DNA from: Bugula neritina
Lineage: Eukaryota > Bryozoa > Gymnolaemata > Cheilostomatida > Bugulidae
Assembly: GCA_964035545.1 (NCBI GenBank)
Contig: OZ037767.1
Span: 16,605,581-16,669,580, forward strand
Direction of reading: 5' to 3'
Length of the DNA: 64,000 nucleotides
The notes under the pieces are model-generated. The model did no database searches. It was not told the origin of the DNA and saw nothing but the letters and a program-made list of their open reading frames with translations. The position numbers were made by a program, and so were the translations under genes. The stretch's first letter is position 1, and each line of letters starts with the position of its first letter. Below are positions 46,864-58,564 of the stretch, in pieces.

Positions 46864-49263
46864 GTAAGTTCCCTGTATATTTCAGTTTATTTCACTTACT
46901 TTATATATATAAAACTTGATAAATTTATTATATTTATAAATTATTATAATGGTACACAGGATTATAGTTCTAGTCTTCAGCCAATAAAAGAATAGCTGGC
47001 TATGATATATCTCACAGACTATACCCCAAACCCTTAGGGCTTAGGCGATGCATGTCATTATAATTGTTTCAATAACTTCTAGCATTTAAAACAGCTTAGA
47101 GTCAAATCTAAATAGTTAACACAACTCTTTTGCAATGCTAAATGAATGTTTGTTTTTTATTAGAAACAACCTCTATAAAGATCATTGAAAGAATTATATA
47201 CATGTATATATTGTTTCTGATAAAATTTAAGTGCCTATGTAATTAGTTAATTGTTTATGTTGTTATGTTGAAAATAAAAACTCACGGAAGTTCATAGTCA
47301 CTATCCCTGTGTTATGTTAAAAAGACTGCTTGCAATTATATTAAAATTATATACCATAAACTATTTAAAACTTTTTAATTTTCCTTATAATATATTGTGT
47401 AATAGTAGACAGCAATAATAGTTGATATAAAATTATTATAGCATTAGTACAAGTATTAATGTAATTAGCTTACAGAGTATCAGAGTATATTATGTAATTA
47501 CAGCTATTCAATTTATATTCCTATAAACTTTGTTGAAGGAAACAGAAAAGCAGAGTTCAAGGACATCAGAGACACACAGAGGTGTTCACGGAATATCTTT
47601 GGTATTCTGTATTATAAATCTTCTCCTGTGGGTTTCCTTACTACTCTACGGTGTATTTGAAGTATCAAACTTGTACAGAGAAGTTGATAGTCTTACAACT
47701 GCTACTAGAGGGAAACCATCTGCTGCGACCTTGACACAAACTAAACAGGAAGTAGAAGAGAAACTCATAGTGAGGCTCACAGAAGAGATCAGAAATATAC
47801 GAAGAGAAAGTGAAAGAGAAAGAAAGAGTATGGAAGAAGAAAATAAAGAGTTGAAGGAAAAGTTGCTTTCACTAGAAACACAATATGATGACTTCAAGAG
47901 ATTCTGGAAGGAGATGGTAGAGAAAGTAGGTAGTCATTTGTTTACTTATTCACATGAAACAAGCATAGCCCCATTTCTTGGTATATAATAGAATAACTTT
48001 ACTCTAGGTTGTCTCTCATGAGAATAAAAGTGAAGTGAGAGTAGAGAGACCAGAAGTAACTACAAGCTCTGTGTTTATTGTGACTAACACCTCGACTGAG
48101 AATGACAGTACTGACTCAGGGAGTGGTGAATCTCCATTTCTGATTGGTAGAGAGGTGAGATGTAGCATATTATGAAACGCAGTAATGATAAATATATTCT
48201 TTACTCACCTGAAATTGCAATTACAGAGTTATCTATTCCATTGCTTGCAGGTGCTGTTTTATGAAAATAGAGAGAGCAATGAGTGGATAACTCTGGGCAA
48301 TAACTTTGGCTCCACCACATCTGAACGAACTAGTACATATGAACCTGCTAGTGCAGCAGAGAGGGGTAGTTCAGCCAATAGTAACAAATATAAAACAGAA
48401 GAAGGGGACCTCACTGCTCTACTCTACACTTCATTCAAGAAGATTGAGAGTTCTTTGGGCTATGATGACACAAAATTGCCTTTACCTGAGCAAATTGTTG
48501 AACTTCTAGGTAAAGTATATAATATCTATTATGTAATAACAATATTACGCTAACATCAAATTAGTATGTTCTTGTTGCTTTATTCAGGAGTCACATGATG
48601 GTTTTCCATTCCATAGCTTGTAGGCAAGGACCAAAAAGTGAAAAAGGAGTTAACGGAAAATATGGACATCCAGGTATTGATGGTGTGACTGGAGAGAAAG
48701 GAGAACCCGGCATTATGGGAGAGAAAGGAATGTTAGGAGAGAAAGGAGAGCACGAACTTCCTGGTGTTGATGGCAGAATTGGTTGAAAATGAGAACCTGG
48801 TAATAATGGAGAAGTTGGGGTGCCTGAAGCAAGAGGTGAAAAGGGAATGCCTGGAAATCATGGAGAAAAAGGAGCTCTTGGTAGAAATGGAACCAATGGA
48901 GAAAAAGGAGTTCAGGGTTTGAAAGGTGATAAAGGTTTGCCTAGAGAGAATGGACTGCCTGGTGTAGATGGCATTGCTGGTGAAAAAGGAGAACCTGGTA
49001 CTTCCGGCTCAGCCGGCACACCAGGATCAAAAGGTGATAGAGGAATGCCTGGAGAAAATGGAAGAAATGGAGCACCGGGTAACACTGGTGCTAAAGGAGA
49101 GCCAGGTCAACCTGGAGCTCAAGAAGACAAGGGAATGATTGGTCAGAAGGGATCAAAAGGAATACAAGGACAGACTGGAGTAAGAGGAGGGACTGGCTTG
49201 AAGGGAGATTCTGGTAGCGCTGGTAGTCAAGGAGTCAAAGGTGAACAAATAATGTACATTGTG
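46861..49263 (+). pseudogene. Gene 6: truncated membrane collagen gene with two stops and no lectin domain
   Basis: Exons: 46861-46863 (ATG), 47539-47925, 48008-48154, 48251-48509, and collagen 1 from 48617. Exons 2 to 4 are open and encode tail, membrane helix, coiled coil and stalk. In collagen exon 1 two codons only one apart have become TGA (near 48784-48792; the sisters read AGA and GGA). The donor at the end of that exon is lost in the same way as in gene 1 (GAACAAATAATG), making gene 6 the closest relative of gene 1. Similarity to gene 1 stops at about 49410, where the sequence joins the block that precedes gene 2. The second collagen exon, linker and CTLD are therefore absent. If expressed it could give only a membrane stalk with a short collagen part. 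Confidence 0.82.
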
Positions 49264-49916
49264 TGAATCATTTATTATTACAAAAAATATTATACTAAAT
49301 AGTATGTTATATTACATATCGTATATTATATTGTGCAATATAGTGTATTACTTATAATAGAACATACTATTATTAGTTTGACATGTAAAATTGCATTAAA
49401 TTACTTCTCAGATTAGATTCACGGAATGTGAAAATAACTTTTTATGCCAATTGATTAGAAAATCTAAATGCACATGATATTAATTTTATTAAAATGCAGA
49501 GCCTACATACATGCACAGAGAAAACAATGAAAGGAGGACAACTGCTAATAGTACGTGCACCAATTTCAGCTACATTGAGAGTTATCTTCACATGAGAGAT
49601 GGCCATTTTGAAACACATTTTGTGGTATTACACTGTAATGTAATAACAGAAATATATATTATATTCCTGGTTTTTAACTAAAATAACTTAATTATAAAAA
49701 AATGCTGCTGTGAAAAAATAAATGATGAATTTTATTAATTCATATTTGGGTATTATACATTTGACAAAAATAGTGAAATTTACAAGCAGCTGAGAGTAAC
49801 AGATGAGTATATAGAATGTAACACAAGTAAATGTGGAGAATACTGATGAGCTGTGTATTGTGTTATCCTATCTATTAAATAGTTTCTATATCATCTAATG
49901 ACACTCTACTCCCAAC

Positions 49917-50018
49917 TCATTCCTCGTTATTCCTGACTCGGTGAATCAACAGGAAACAGCGAGTGAAGTACCTGCCCCCTATTGACAGTCTATTCAGCTG
50001 TTCACACAACTCTTCCAT
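49917..50018 (-). CDS. Second copy of the 33-codon minus-strand ORF
   Basis: Open from ATG at 50018 to TGA at 49917-49919 with the same length as 11666-11767. Differences include Thr to Ile and Leu to His, and a silent change in an Arg codon. No family recognised; it may be an exon fossil carried by the block duplication. Confidence 0.22.
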   Translation of the reverse strand: MEELCEQLNRLSIGGRYFTRCFLLIHRVRNNEE

Positions 50019-50029
50019 TCTGAAAGAAT

Positions 50030-50548
50030 AAATATACAGTATATAATAAATATATAATAATTATATAGTATATCATAAATATATAGTATATCATAACTAT
50101 TCTATATAATAATATATAGTATATAATAATATATAGTATATAATAACTATTCTATATAATAATATATAGTATATAATAATATATAGTATATAATAACTAT
50201 TCTATATAATAATATATAGTATATAATAACTATTCTGTATAATAATATATAGTATATAATAATATACAGTGTATAATAACTATTCTATATAATAATATAT
50301 AGTATATAATAATATATAGTATATAATAACTATTCTATATAATAATATATAGTATATAATAACTATTCTGTATAATAATATATAGTATATAATAATATAC
50401 AGTGTATAATAACTATTCTATATAATAATATATAGTATATAATAATATATAGTATATAATAACTATTCTATATAATAATATATAGTATATAATAACTATT
50501 CTGTATAATAATATATAGTATATAATAATATACAGTGTATAATAAACA
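50030..50548. repeat. AT-rich tandem repeat, expanded copy
   Basis: A higher-order pattern combines AATATATAGTATATAATA with AACTATTCTATAT or AACTATTCTGTAT units. A block of about 120 bases repeats nearly identically several times. The counterpart at 11778-11950 is only about 170 bases long. Confidence 0.88.
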
Positions 50549-50740
50549 TGGGGTCTAGGGGTTAGAGCGTTTGCCTAGTAAACCCGAAGTCATGTGTTTG
50601 AACTTGACAAAGGCCATTGGTAATGTTAGGAAGAGCGTCCAGTCAATATTGCTCCTGTGTCACATATGAATAAGTACTTAGCCCTATTTAACAAAAGACC
50701 CTTTCTATCAGGGGTTTCTCACAGAAATGATGACTATAAT
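50549..50740 (+). repeat. tRNA-headed SINE-like repeat, copy 2
   Basis: The fuller copy of the repeat at 11951: A-box-like TCTAGGGGTTAGAGCG, about 30 bases, then B-box-like GTTTGAACTTG, followed by the same tail. Internal promoter function is not shown by sequence alone. Confidence 0.45.
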
Positions 50741-51852
50741 AAACTTGTGTGAGTTTACATATATAACAAATACATAATGTATAATAAATAGTCTACTGTG
50801 CTTTATATACATTTTCAAGGATTTCGTATGTTTCATTATTTCTGACTGTTTCTGTGTAATAAGAATACTATTACAAATACAACATCTTATAAAAGAATCA
50901 TTTTATGACAATTTTCATAGCTTTTGAAAGTATTTTACATCACATATTTTACAAGCATGCACACATGTATGAATTGCTAAAATAATAATAAAGATCATAC
51001 TGCTGCACAATAAATTGACGCAGAAATGATTTTTCATGGAGCAGGAAATATCATTTAGTTTCCAGACATCTTAATTGGTACTCGTTCAGTTTAGCACAGT
51101 CCTCACTGCTTCCTGGAAGATAATAGTGAAACTACTACTAAATTAAATAATTTCAAATATTTATTTGAAAAGTTGTCTTCCCTTCCCATAGCTAAGTGTC
51201 AGATCTACAAACGTTTTCTGGAGAATCACTTCACAGTTCAGGGATGAAAGTGTGATATGTAACACAACAAGCTAGACAACACAACATTTGACATGTAGCA
51301 CAACAGTATATACATGTCATGTAGTACAACATTTAATATTGTGTAACACAACATAATACACAACATAACATGCCACATGTATTATTACAGTAACAGCATG
51401 CTCATGTACTACTAAAGTCCTATCACACGAGTTGTTTGGTTTTCTATATGATGCCAGAGAGATCCAGGAGTGGAGCTGCCGTCTATTCATTTCTGAACAC
51501 CAGGAACTTTTGCTATGCCGATCCCTAATGTGTGGAACACCTATAAGATGAATATACTTTGTTAAATGAGTTTTCATTAAAGAATTGGAGACAAAAACAT
51601 AATTAGTTTGTCAAAACACTGCTGTTGTAATTATTATAGCTAGTCAGTATCCTTCTGCTGATAATATTAAATACATTCCATGATGTTTTTTGCTGTGTCT
51701 ATGTTTATGTTCATGAAGCTGAGCTGCCATTAACTGGGATTGTATTCTAATTATAGAAGGATGGACTTTGATTTGTTTAAAACTCTGCAATAATTTTAGA
51801 TGACTTTCACTAAAATAAACAAGAGTATTGAGTTGGCTACTTCTGATCTAGT

Positions 51853-51928
51853 GGATATAAACAGCTGACTGGAGACATTTGACAAATACTTTCACTTTGA
51901 TAAAGGTTGGGTGAAAAACTGAAGCATG
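51853..51928 (+). promoter_or_regulatory. Promoter and first exon of gene 7 (type B)
   Basis: A TATA-like motif (ggatataaac) lies about 65 bases before ATG 51926-51928, which abuts GTAAGT. It is nearly identical to gene 2 but lacks four bases that create an upstream ATG there. Confidence 0.5.
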
Positions 51929-54900
51929 GTAAGTTCCCAGTATACTTTATTTTTATGCATGTATGTTGTATGCGTGTATGTAAATGTATTTGTACATGTG
52001 TGGGTGCATTATATGTGCGTGTATATATGCGTGCATGCACATGTATGCATGTGTGTATGTGTATATGTAGGCACATATGTATAACATACATCTATATGTA
52101 TGTTATACATATGTATACAGATGCTTGTAAAGCTTGCTAGGAGCTATGTAATTATATAGTTTTTGGAAAGTTCAGTGTTTTAGCATGCAAAGTGCATTGA
52201 TACATTTTGAAGCTTCTTGTATCAGTTGATGGAAATTAAACGTTCAAAGGTTTTATTAATTTAAAAACTAGTGCATAATGAAAGCGTCTGTAAAATAAAC
52301 TCAAATTAAAGCAATAATTAACTATGCTTTGCAAAATAAAATAGATAAATTATGATTCTGTATAATTGTTTATAGTAACAGAATTAACTAAAAACCAAGT
52401 AGTAGCTTGCTTTTAGGTACTATTGTGAATAGCATGAATATAGTTGAGCATACATTTTTGAAATTTAAAATAAAATAGAAATACAAAGATGAATTATTAT
52501 ATTAAATAGTAAAGCACTTCTGAAGGTGTTGTTAATAATTTTTTTTTTATTAATTGGAATGGATAATTTATTTGCTAACACTCAAGTTTTGAATTGAGTT
52601 AGTGTATAAGTAACTCCAAATTTTAAAATTTACTTCGACTGCATTCATTTTTCTCAACTGTACATTATATCAATATAATTCTATTCAGCGAACCGAGATA
52701 CACTTAAATATAAAAGATATTCTAAAGCTTAAAGCATATTTTTCGGTAATTAATAATTCCGCTGCTTATTTTATTGTCAGAAGAAATTCACTGGCATTTA
52801 TAATTATTGCTAATAATAGACAGCCATAGAGTTCAGTGTAGAAATATAAAATGATAATAGCATTAGAACAGGGGATAGGAGATAGGACAGCAGCTTCTCG
52901 GTGCTATATGTACTTACCGTAATTTATTCCTTAGAAGTTCATAGCATTAAAACAAGAATGAATGCAGCATCTATTGAATTATAACCCGTCTAGTTTCGGT
53001 TCAGTGCACGCATCTTATAACATTGGAAAATACTTTGTGTTTATGGTAATTCAATTTGTTTCTTCAAAATTCATACAAACTTGGTTGAAGGAAACAGAAA
53101 AGAAGAGTTCAAGGACATCAGAGACACGCAGAGGTGTTCACAGAATATCTTTGGTGTTCTTTATTATAAATCTTCTCCTGTGGGTTTCCTTACTGCTCTA
53201 CGGTGTATTTGAAGTGTCAAACTTGTACAGAGAAGTTGATAGTCTTACAGCTGCTACTAGAGAGAAACCATCTGCTGCGACCTTGACACAAACTAAACAG
53301 GAAGTAGAAGAAAAATTCATAGTGAGGCTCACAGAAGAGATAAGAAACATACAAAGAGAGAGTGAACGAGAAAAAAAGAATTTAACAAAAAAAGTTGAAG
53401 TGCTGGAAGAAAAGTTGCGTTTAGTTGACAACCAACATGATAACTTTAAGAGATTCTGGAAGGAAGTGGTAGAAAAGGTGAAGTTAGAGTGTTGGATTTA
53501 CTTACTGACCCATGTGGTGTAATGGTTAGCGAGCTTACAAGCGGGAGGTCTTGGTTTTGAATCCCATTTTATAAAGTTTATAAAGTGTATTGTGCATGAT
53601 ACGCAGATAACCATATTTTACTCAATTGAAATTGTCACCACAGAGTAATCTATTTCGTTGCTTACAGGTGCTGTTTTATGAGAATAGAGAGAGCAAAGAG
53701 TGGATAACTCCAGTCAGTACTTCTGCCTCAACTACATCTGAACCAACTAGCACCGCAGAGATGGGTAATGGTGAAACAGAGCTGCATTCAACCAATGAGA
53801 GTGTTCCATACACACAAAGTTCAGCCAATAGAAACACCTCCAAGACAGAAGAAGGGAACCCTACAGTTCCACTTCATACTTCATTCAAGGATATGGGAAA
53901 TTCCTTGGGCTATGATGACACAGACCTGCCTTCACCTGAGCAAATTGCTAAACTTCTAGGTAAAGTATATAATAATCATTAAATAATCATTTACTCTAAA
54001 ATCAAATAAATATATTCGTGTTGCTTTATTCAAGATTTTCATCATTTATTATTTTATTCTGTTTTTCAGCTTGTAGACAAGGACCAAAAGGCGAAAAAGG
54101 AGTTAATGGAAAAGATGGACATCCTGGAATTGACGGTGCAACTGGAGAGGGAGGAGCACCCGGCATTATGGGAGAGAAAGGAGTGTCAGGAGATAAAGGA
54201 GAAAATGGACTCTCTGGTGTTGATGGCAGAATCGGTAGAAAAGGAGAACCTGGTAATAATGGAGAAGTTGGAGTGCCTGGAGCAAGAGGTGAAAAGGGAA
54301 TGTCTGGAAATCATGGAGAAAAGGGAGCTCCTGGTAGAAACGGAACCAACGGAGAAAAAGGAGTTCAAGGTTTGAAAGGTGATAAAGGTTTTCCTGGAAG
54401 GAATGGACTGCCTGGTGTAGATGGCATAGCCGGTGATAAAGGAGAACCTGGTATTTCCGGCTCAGCCGGCACACCAGGCTCAAAGGGTGATAAAGGAATG
54501 CCTGGAGAAAATGGAAGAAATGGAGCACCTGGTAACACTGGTGCTAAAGGAGAACCAGGTCATACCGGAGCTTCGGGAGACAAGGGAATGATTGGTCAGA
54601 AGGGATCAAAAGGAATACAAGGACAAACTGGAGTAAAAGGAGTGACTGGTTTGAAGGGAGATCCTGGTAGAGCTGGTAGTCCAGGAGTTAAAGGTGCAAA
54701 ATGTAATGAGTAATGTACATACAATACCCATCAATCTAACTTTTACTCTCATCAAGTTATTTTTACATAGCACACTATTACACAAATATTATACTAAGTA
54801 GCGTGTTGTATTATACATAGTATATATTATATTGTTTAATGTATTGTATTGCAGATAGTAAAATATATTACTATCAGTTTGGCATGTGATTTTACATTTA

Positions 54901-57054
54901 AACTATTTCTAAAACCGTAACTAATTGAAATTGTAATTTTTTCAAGTATAAAAATCAAGTCCTAGCTTAGTATACATTTTTAATGCTAATCTGGCATAGG
55001 ATTTCTATACATCTAAAAGAATATTTTTAACCGCTGATGTTTTTGGGCAAGTAAGCATTGTTATAATTGGTTCTTGCAGGTGACAGAGGAGTAAAAGGTT
55101 TAACTGGTGTTAAAGGAGCTCAGGGTGCTACTGGAAGTAAGGGAGATAGAGGAATAGCAGGTGTAAAAGGTGCGCCTGGAAGTGTTGGAAGTCCAGGTTT
55201 GAGAGGAACACCTGGAATTAATGGCATACCTGGTGCTAAAGGTGCAAAAGGTGCTTCTGGTAGTGTTGGTAGACCCGGTGCTAAAGGTGCTACAGGTACT
55301 CCCGGTGTTAAAGGTGCAAAGGGAGTTCCTGGACTCAAAGGAGCGTCAGGTATAAACATTATGCATGTGGGTCGCCATGAGATTCTATATTCAAAGTAAT
55401 ATTTTAGTAACAGCCTAATGTAATATTGAAACACTCTTTCCTAATATGTATTGCAACGTTAGAAATTTTCACACACGCTGTTTATTGTAGGAGAGAATCG
55501 CACAGTTGAAGATATATTGGAAGGGATTTTTGGTGGTAAGTATTTATCTATAAGTCTAGTTTCTTAATAGTTTATATTCATGTTCTTTAATAGTTGATAG
55601 TCTTGTTCACTAATAGTTGATAGTCTGGTTCTTTAAAAATTGGTAGTCTTGTTCCCTAATAGTTGACAGTATTGTTCCCTAATGGTTGATAGTATTGTTC
55701 TTTACTAGCTGGCAAAAGAATGGCCTGCAGTGCTTTAGTTCCCTAATGGTTTATCTAATGTTTTAAAACTACAATTACTCTAATAAACAATCAGTAGTTT
55801 GGAAACTATATGATGCAAATTTGAAAAAGTTGAAGTAACTAAACTTTACTCAATTGGCAATAGTAAAATTGAAGTATATAATTATTGTGTTTGTTCAATC
55901 TTATACCAATTGCTCATATCTCACAGGATTCACCAATTTATGTGTTTTTAAGGGGAAGTTTTTCAGATCGGCACGACTTATTATAGTTATCATGAATCTC
56001 CTGAGAGAACTTGGCAAGATGCCAAAACCTTCTGCATTCAAAAAGGAGGTGGAAAACTCGCACAGTTACCAACTTCAAGTACAGAACGTCAAAGTTTGTC
56101 TAACAAGCTGAGATGTGTTGCAGGTGTGTACAAATCATAGCACTACATACACTTTCACTGAGTCTAACATCCTTGAGTTGAGTCCAACTACTTTGATTAT
56201 CTGATAAACAGAAGTAAAGCATCTGATAAACACTAGAAGTTCAGTTTCTATCACCAATTATTTCGCTTTTCAGTACAGAATAGGTGGTACTGTTGATGTA
56301 GCGTTATTTCTGTAGCATTCAAATTTTCTAATACGATTATTTAAGTTATTATATAATATACATATATTTTATAATAATGAAGGTGTAAAAGCAACACAAG
56401 CAAAGCATCAGTTGACAGTTTAAGTTGAGTGTTAACATTACTGGATATAGCTGATTTATCTATAATTCTTATTTAAAATAGAAAGTATATTTGCATGGCT
56501 TTGTGTTAGGTTAGAAGTTGCGTTATTTGAGTAGGTACATTTCATAATTCTATAACATAGTGTTGCTATACTGAAAGTTTGTTGTCATTTGCAGGCGGTT
56601 ATAACCACGTTTGGGTTGGAGCAAGTAGAGTTTATGGCACTTTTAGATGGGATGATGGTAGTTCTATTCCTGACTCTCTCTGGTTTTATGGACAACCAAA
56701 TAATTTTGGTAAGGTTTTCTCTGTACATTACTTTGTTTATAACAGACATAGATTAGACAGTCTGAGACTAAAGAAAGTTATCTTGCCTTGTTACTGCACC
56801 AGATAAACCTGTCATAATTATATATAAGAAACCATCATAATATAGCATAGAGTACAATCTGCTACAAAAAATCAGTCAACTTTTTCTTGCTGAATCACCG
56901 ATGCTCTTAGTAAACTATTGCCCAATAATAACTGATGTCCTTTGTTGTTCTAGGAGGCCAACAGAACTGTGCTGAATTGATGCTCGACTCTGGAAAACTC
57001 AATGATCGTAGATGTGATTCTCTGTGGCCATTTCTCTGTCAAATATCTAGTTAG
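51926..57054 (+). CDS. Gene 7: type II membrane collagenous C-type lectin, intact (type B, 671 aa)
   Basis: Exons: 51926-51928 (ATG), 53091-53477, 53668-53959, 54070-54702, 55080-55349, 55491-55535, 55953-56123, 56595-56708, 56954-57054 (TAG); 2016 bases, in frame throughout. It is the duplicate of gene 2 and has the same order: short basic tail, membrane helix (about residues 20-42), coiled coil, one stalk exon, Gly-X-Y repeats, linker, CTLD. The codon split across the two collagen exons is TGT instead of GGT, putting Cys in a Gly position, and there is an extra Cys (LRCVAG) at the end of the first CTLD exon. The calcium-site segment is LND, unlike LTD in gene 2, with QPNN at the sugar loop, so lectin activity may differ between the duplicates. 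A 6.2 kb BEL/Pao element sits 157 bases after the stop, before the conserved AATAAA. Surface receptor role is inferred from architecture. Confidence 0.85.
51950..52122. repeat. Alternating purine-pyrimidine tract in intron 1 of gene 7
   Basis: Counterpart of 13350-13520, with TGTATG, TGCATG and TATA steps and several small indels between the copies. Confidence 0.7.
53509..53568 (+). repeat. tRNA-like remnant in the intron replacing exon 3 of gene 7
   Basis: Counterpart of 14917-14980. It keeps the A-box-like and B-box-like parts (GTGTAATGGTTAGCGAGC and GGTTTTGAATCCC) but has lost four bases of the anticodon arm. Confidence 0.5.
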
Positions 57055-57206
57055 GAAATGAGTCTACACATTAACCAATCAGCATCCAGTGACAAGCTTA
57101 GAGTAGAGTGAATTTGTTGTACTCTAGAAATATTTGTTATAGACTACATCATACTGTAATATGATATTATCATACTATATCTTACCGTAATATGATAGCA
57201 GTATGT

Positions 57207-57211
57207 ACTAT
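57207..57211. repeat. Target duplication of the BEL/Pao element (left)
   Basis: ACTAT, repeated at 63378-63382. The empty site with a single ACTAT exists downstream of genes 2 (near 18577) and 4 (near 37198). Confidence 0.95.
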
Positions 57212-57663
57212 TGTATCGGTTTGTGTTTGTGTCTGGTTGCAAGATATGCTTTAACTGCTAACCAACTTGGCAACGGGTTTTCGAGTTTATTAACTGTCAA
57301 ATCGTACCCTATAAAATGGGAAACATTAGAAATTGTATAAATAAGTAGTCACAATATAAATAAAAATTCAGAGGAACACTACGAATATTACAGAACCAAA
57401 AAAATTGACATGAACTATTATAATTCTAATAAACTTACAATATTGATGCGTGGATAAAAATCTTAGCCATTACAATACCGAAACCGATAGTTTATTCATA
57501 CAAAGAGTGTAAATATGGCGGTTTGATCATGATACACTGACTCATGCAGTACAGTGAATGAACTAGCTCTGCCAGCTAATAGTAGCTTTGGTAAAAGCTT
57601 TTGAAGCTTGAAAGCTTTAATGATTGGCTGCCTGCCAATACTTCTGGGTGGCATACCAATACA
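57212..57663 (-). repeat. 3' LTR of the BEL/Pao element
   Basis: 452 bases with TG...CA ends as read on the + strand (TGTATCGG to CCAATACA). Identical to the right-hand LTR apart from one T/C difference near 57469. Confidence 0.93.
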
Positions 57664-57883
57664 TCGGTGGGGTCGAATTGTTTGGCAGATACTATTCTGA
57701 CAAATATTGATAAATTATGTAAATCAAAACAAACAAACCAAAATAGGACCAGTCACAGACCATGAAATTCTTGCACCAATCCGCTGACCCCTCCGCGCAC
57801 CAGCCCGTCCCCCGAAAAACGGTTGAATGCAAACCTCTCCAGCGACACGAGCGTACACGCGGCCAAGAAGGTAGATCAGTCAT

Positions 57884-58558
57884 TTATGGGTTCACTTCGG
57901 TTAATAAAGCCAACCTATGCACGCTGCGGGTTATGATAGTGTCTTTACAGCCTACATAGTGCCTCAGTTTCCCCGCTACCTTATAGTTTTTGTAGGAAAG
58001 GGCTACTTTCCTTACTATGCCATCCTTGCTCGGATATACTTGATGTACTCGAGCTAGTTTATACTGATTACGCAGCTGATTTGGATCCATAACAACTACA
58101 ACATCTCCCACCTGAAAGTTTCGTCTTGGGGTATGCCACTTTTGGTGATGAATCAGTGTGGGTGCATACAATTCAGTCCACTTCTGCCAGAAGTCATCTG
58201 AGACTGCATTTACCAGAGCCAGTCGCCCCCTTAAGGAGTAGTCTGTATTCCAGTTGCCAGGATTCTTGATGAAGGGTCGTCCAATAAGTTGGCAGTTAGG
58301 TGTTAATATGTTGATCTCGGAGTCTGAATCTGGCAGTAATCCCAATGACCTTTCATTTAGTGTGTTTGCAGCTTCAGTGCAGATTGTGAGAAATTCTGTA
58401 GGTGAAAGCCGGCGGTTGCTCATTGAAAATGTGAAACATCTCTTGACAGCCTTTATGAGTGATTCAGCAGCGCCCTGATACCAGGGGCTGTCACCGGGTC
58501 CAAATTCCCATTGCAATCCATTTTCTGCGCTGGTTTTCTTGATAGAACCTTTGTCCAT
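57884..58558 (-). pseudogene. Integrase C-terminal part and Pao C-terminal domain, after an internal stop
   Basis: This is the same frame as the long ORF to its right, separated from it by a single TAG (58565-58567). It begins about 20 codons before the third acidic residue of the integrase triad (AAESLIKAVKR near 58450). It continues with the basic domain that usually closes Pao polyproteins, including FQVGDVVVVMD and the YPSKDGIVRKV region (DUF5641-like), and ends TAA. Without the stop the two parts would be one polyprotein. Confidence 0.88.
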
Positions 58559-58564
58559 GCGTCT

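Larger units (their letters stand above)
49264..51850. other. Spacer between genes 6 and 7
   Basis: Up to about 49410 it matches the intron after collagen exon 1 of gene 1. From 49411 it matches 11153 onward. It contains a second copy of the short minus-strand ORF (49917-50018), a long AT-rich tandem repeat (50030-50548) and a tRNA-headed repeat (from 50549). No other gene is seen. Confidence 0.6.

Noticed and set aside
57762-57959. Plus-strand ORFs across 57762-61658
   Set aside because: They lie opposite the retroelement polyprotein, which has clear domains on the minus strand.
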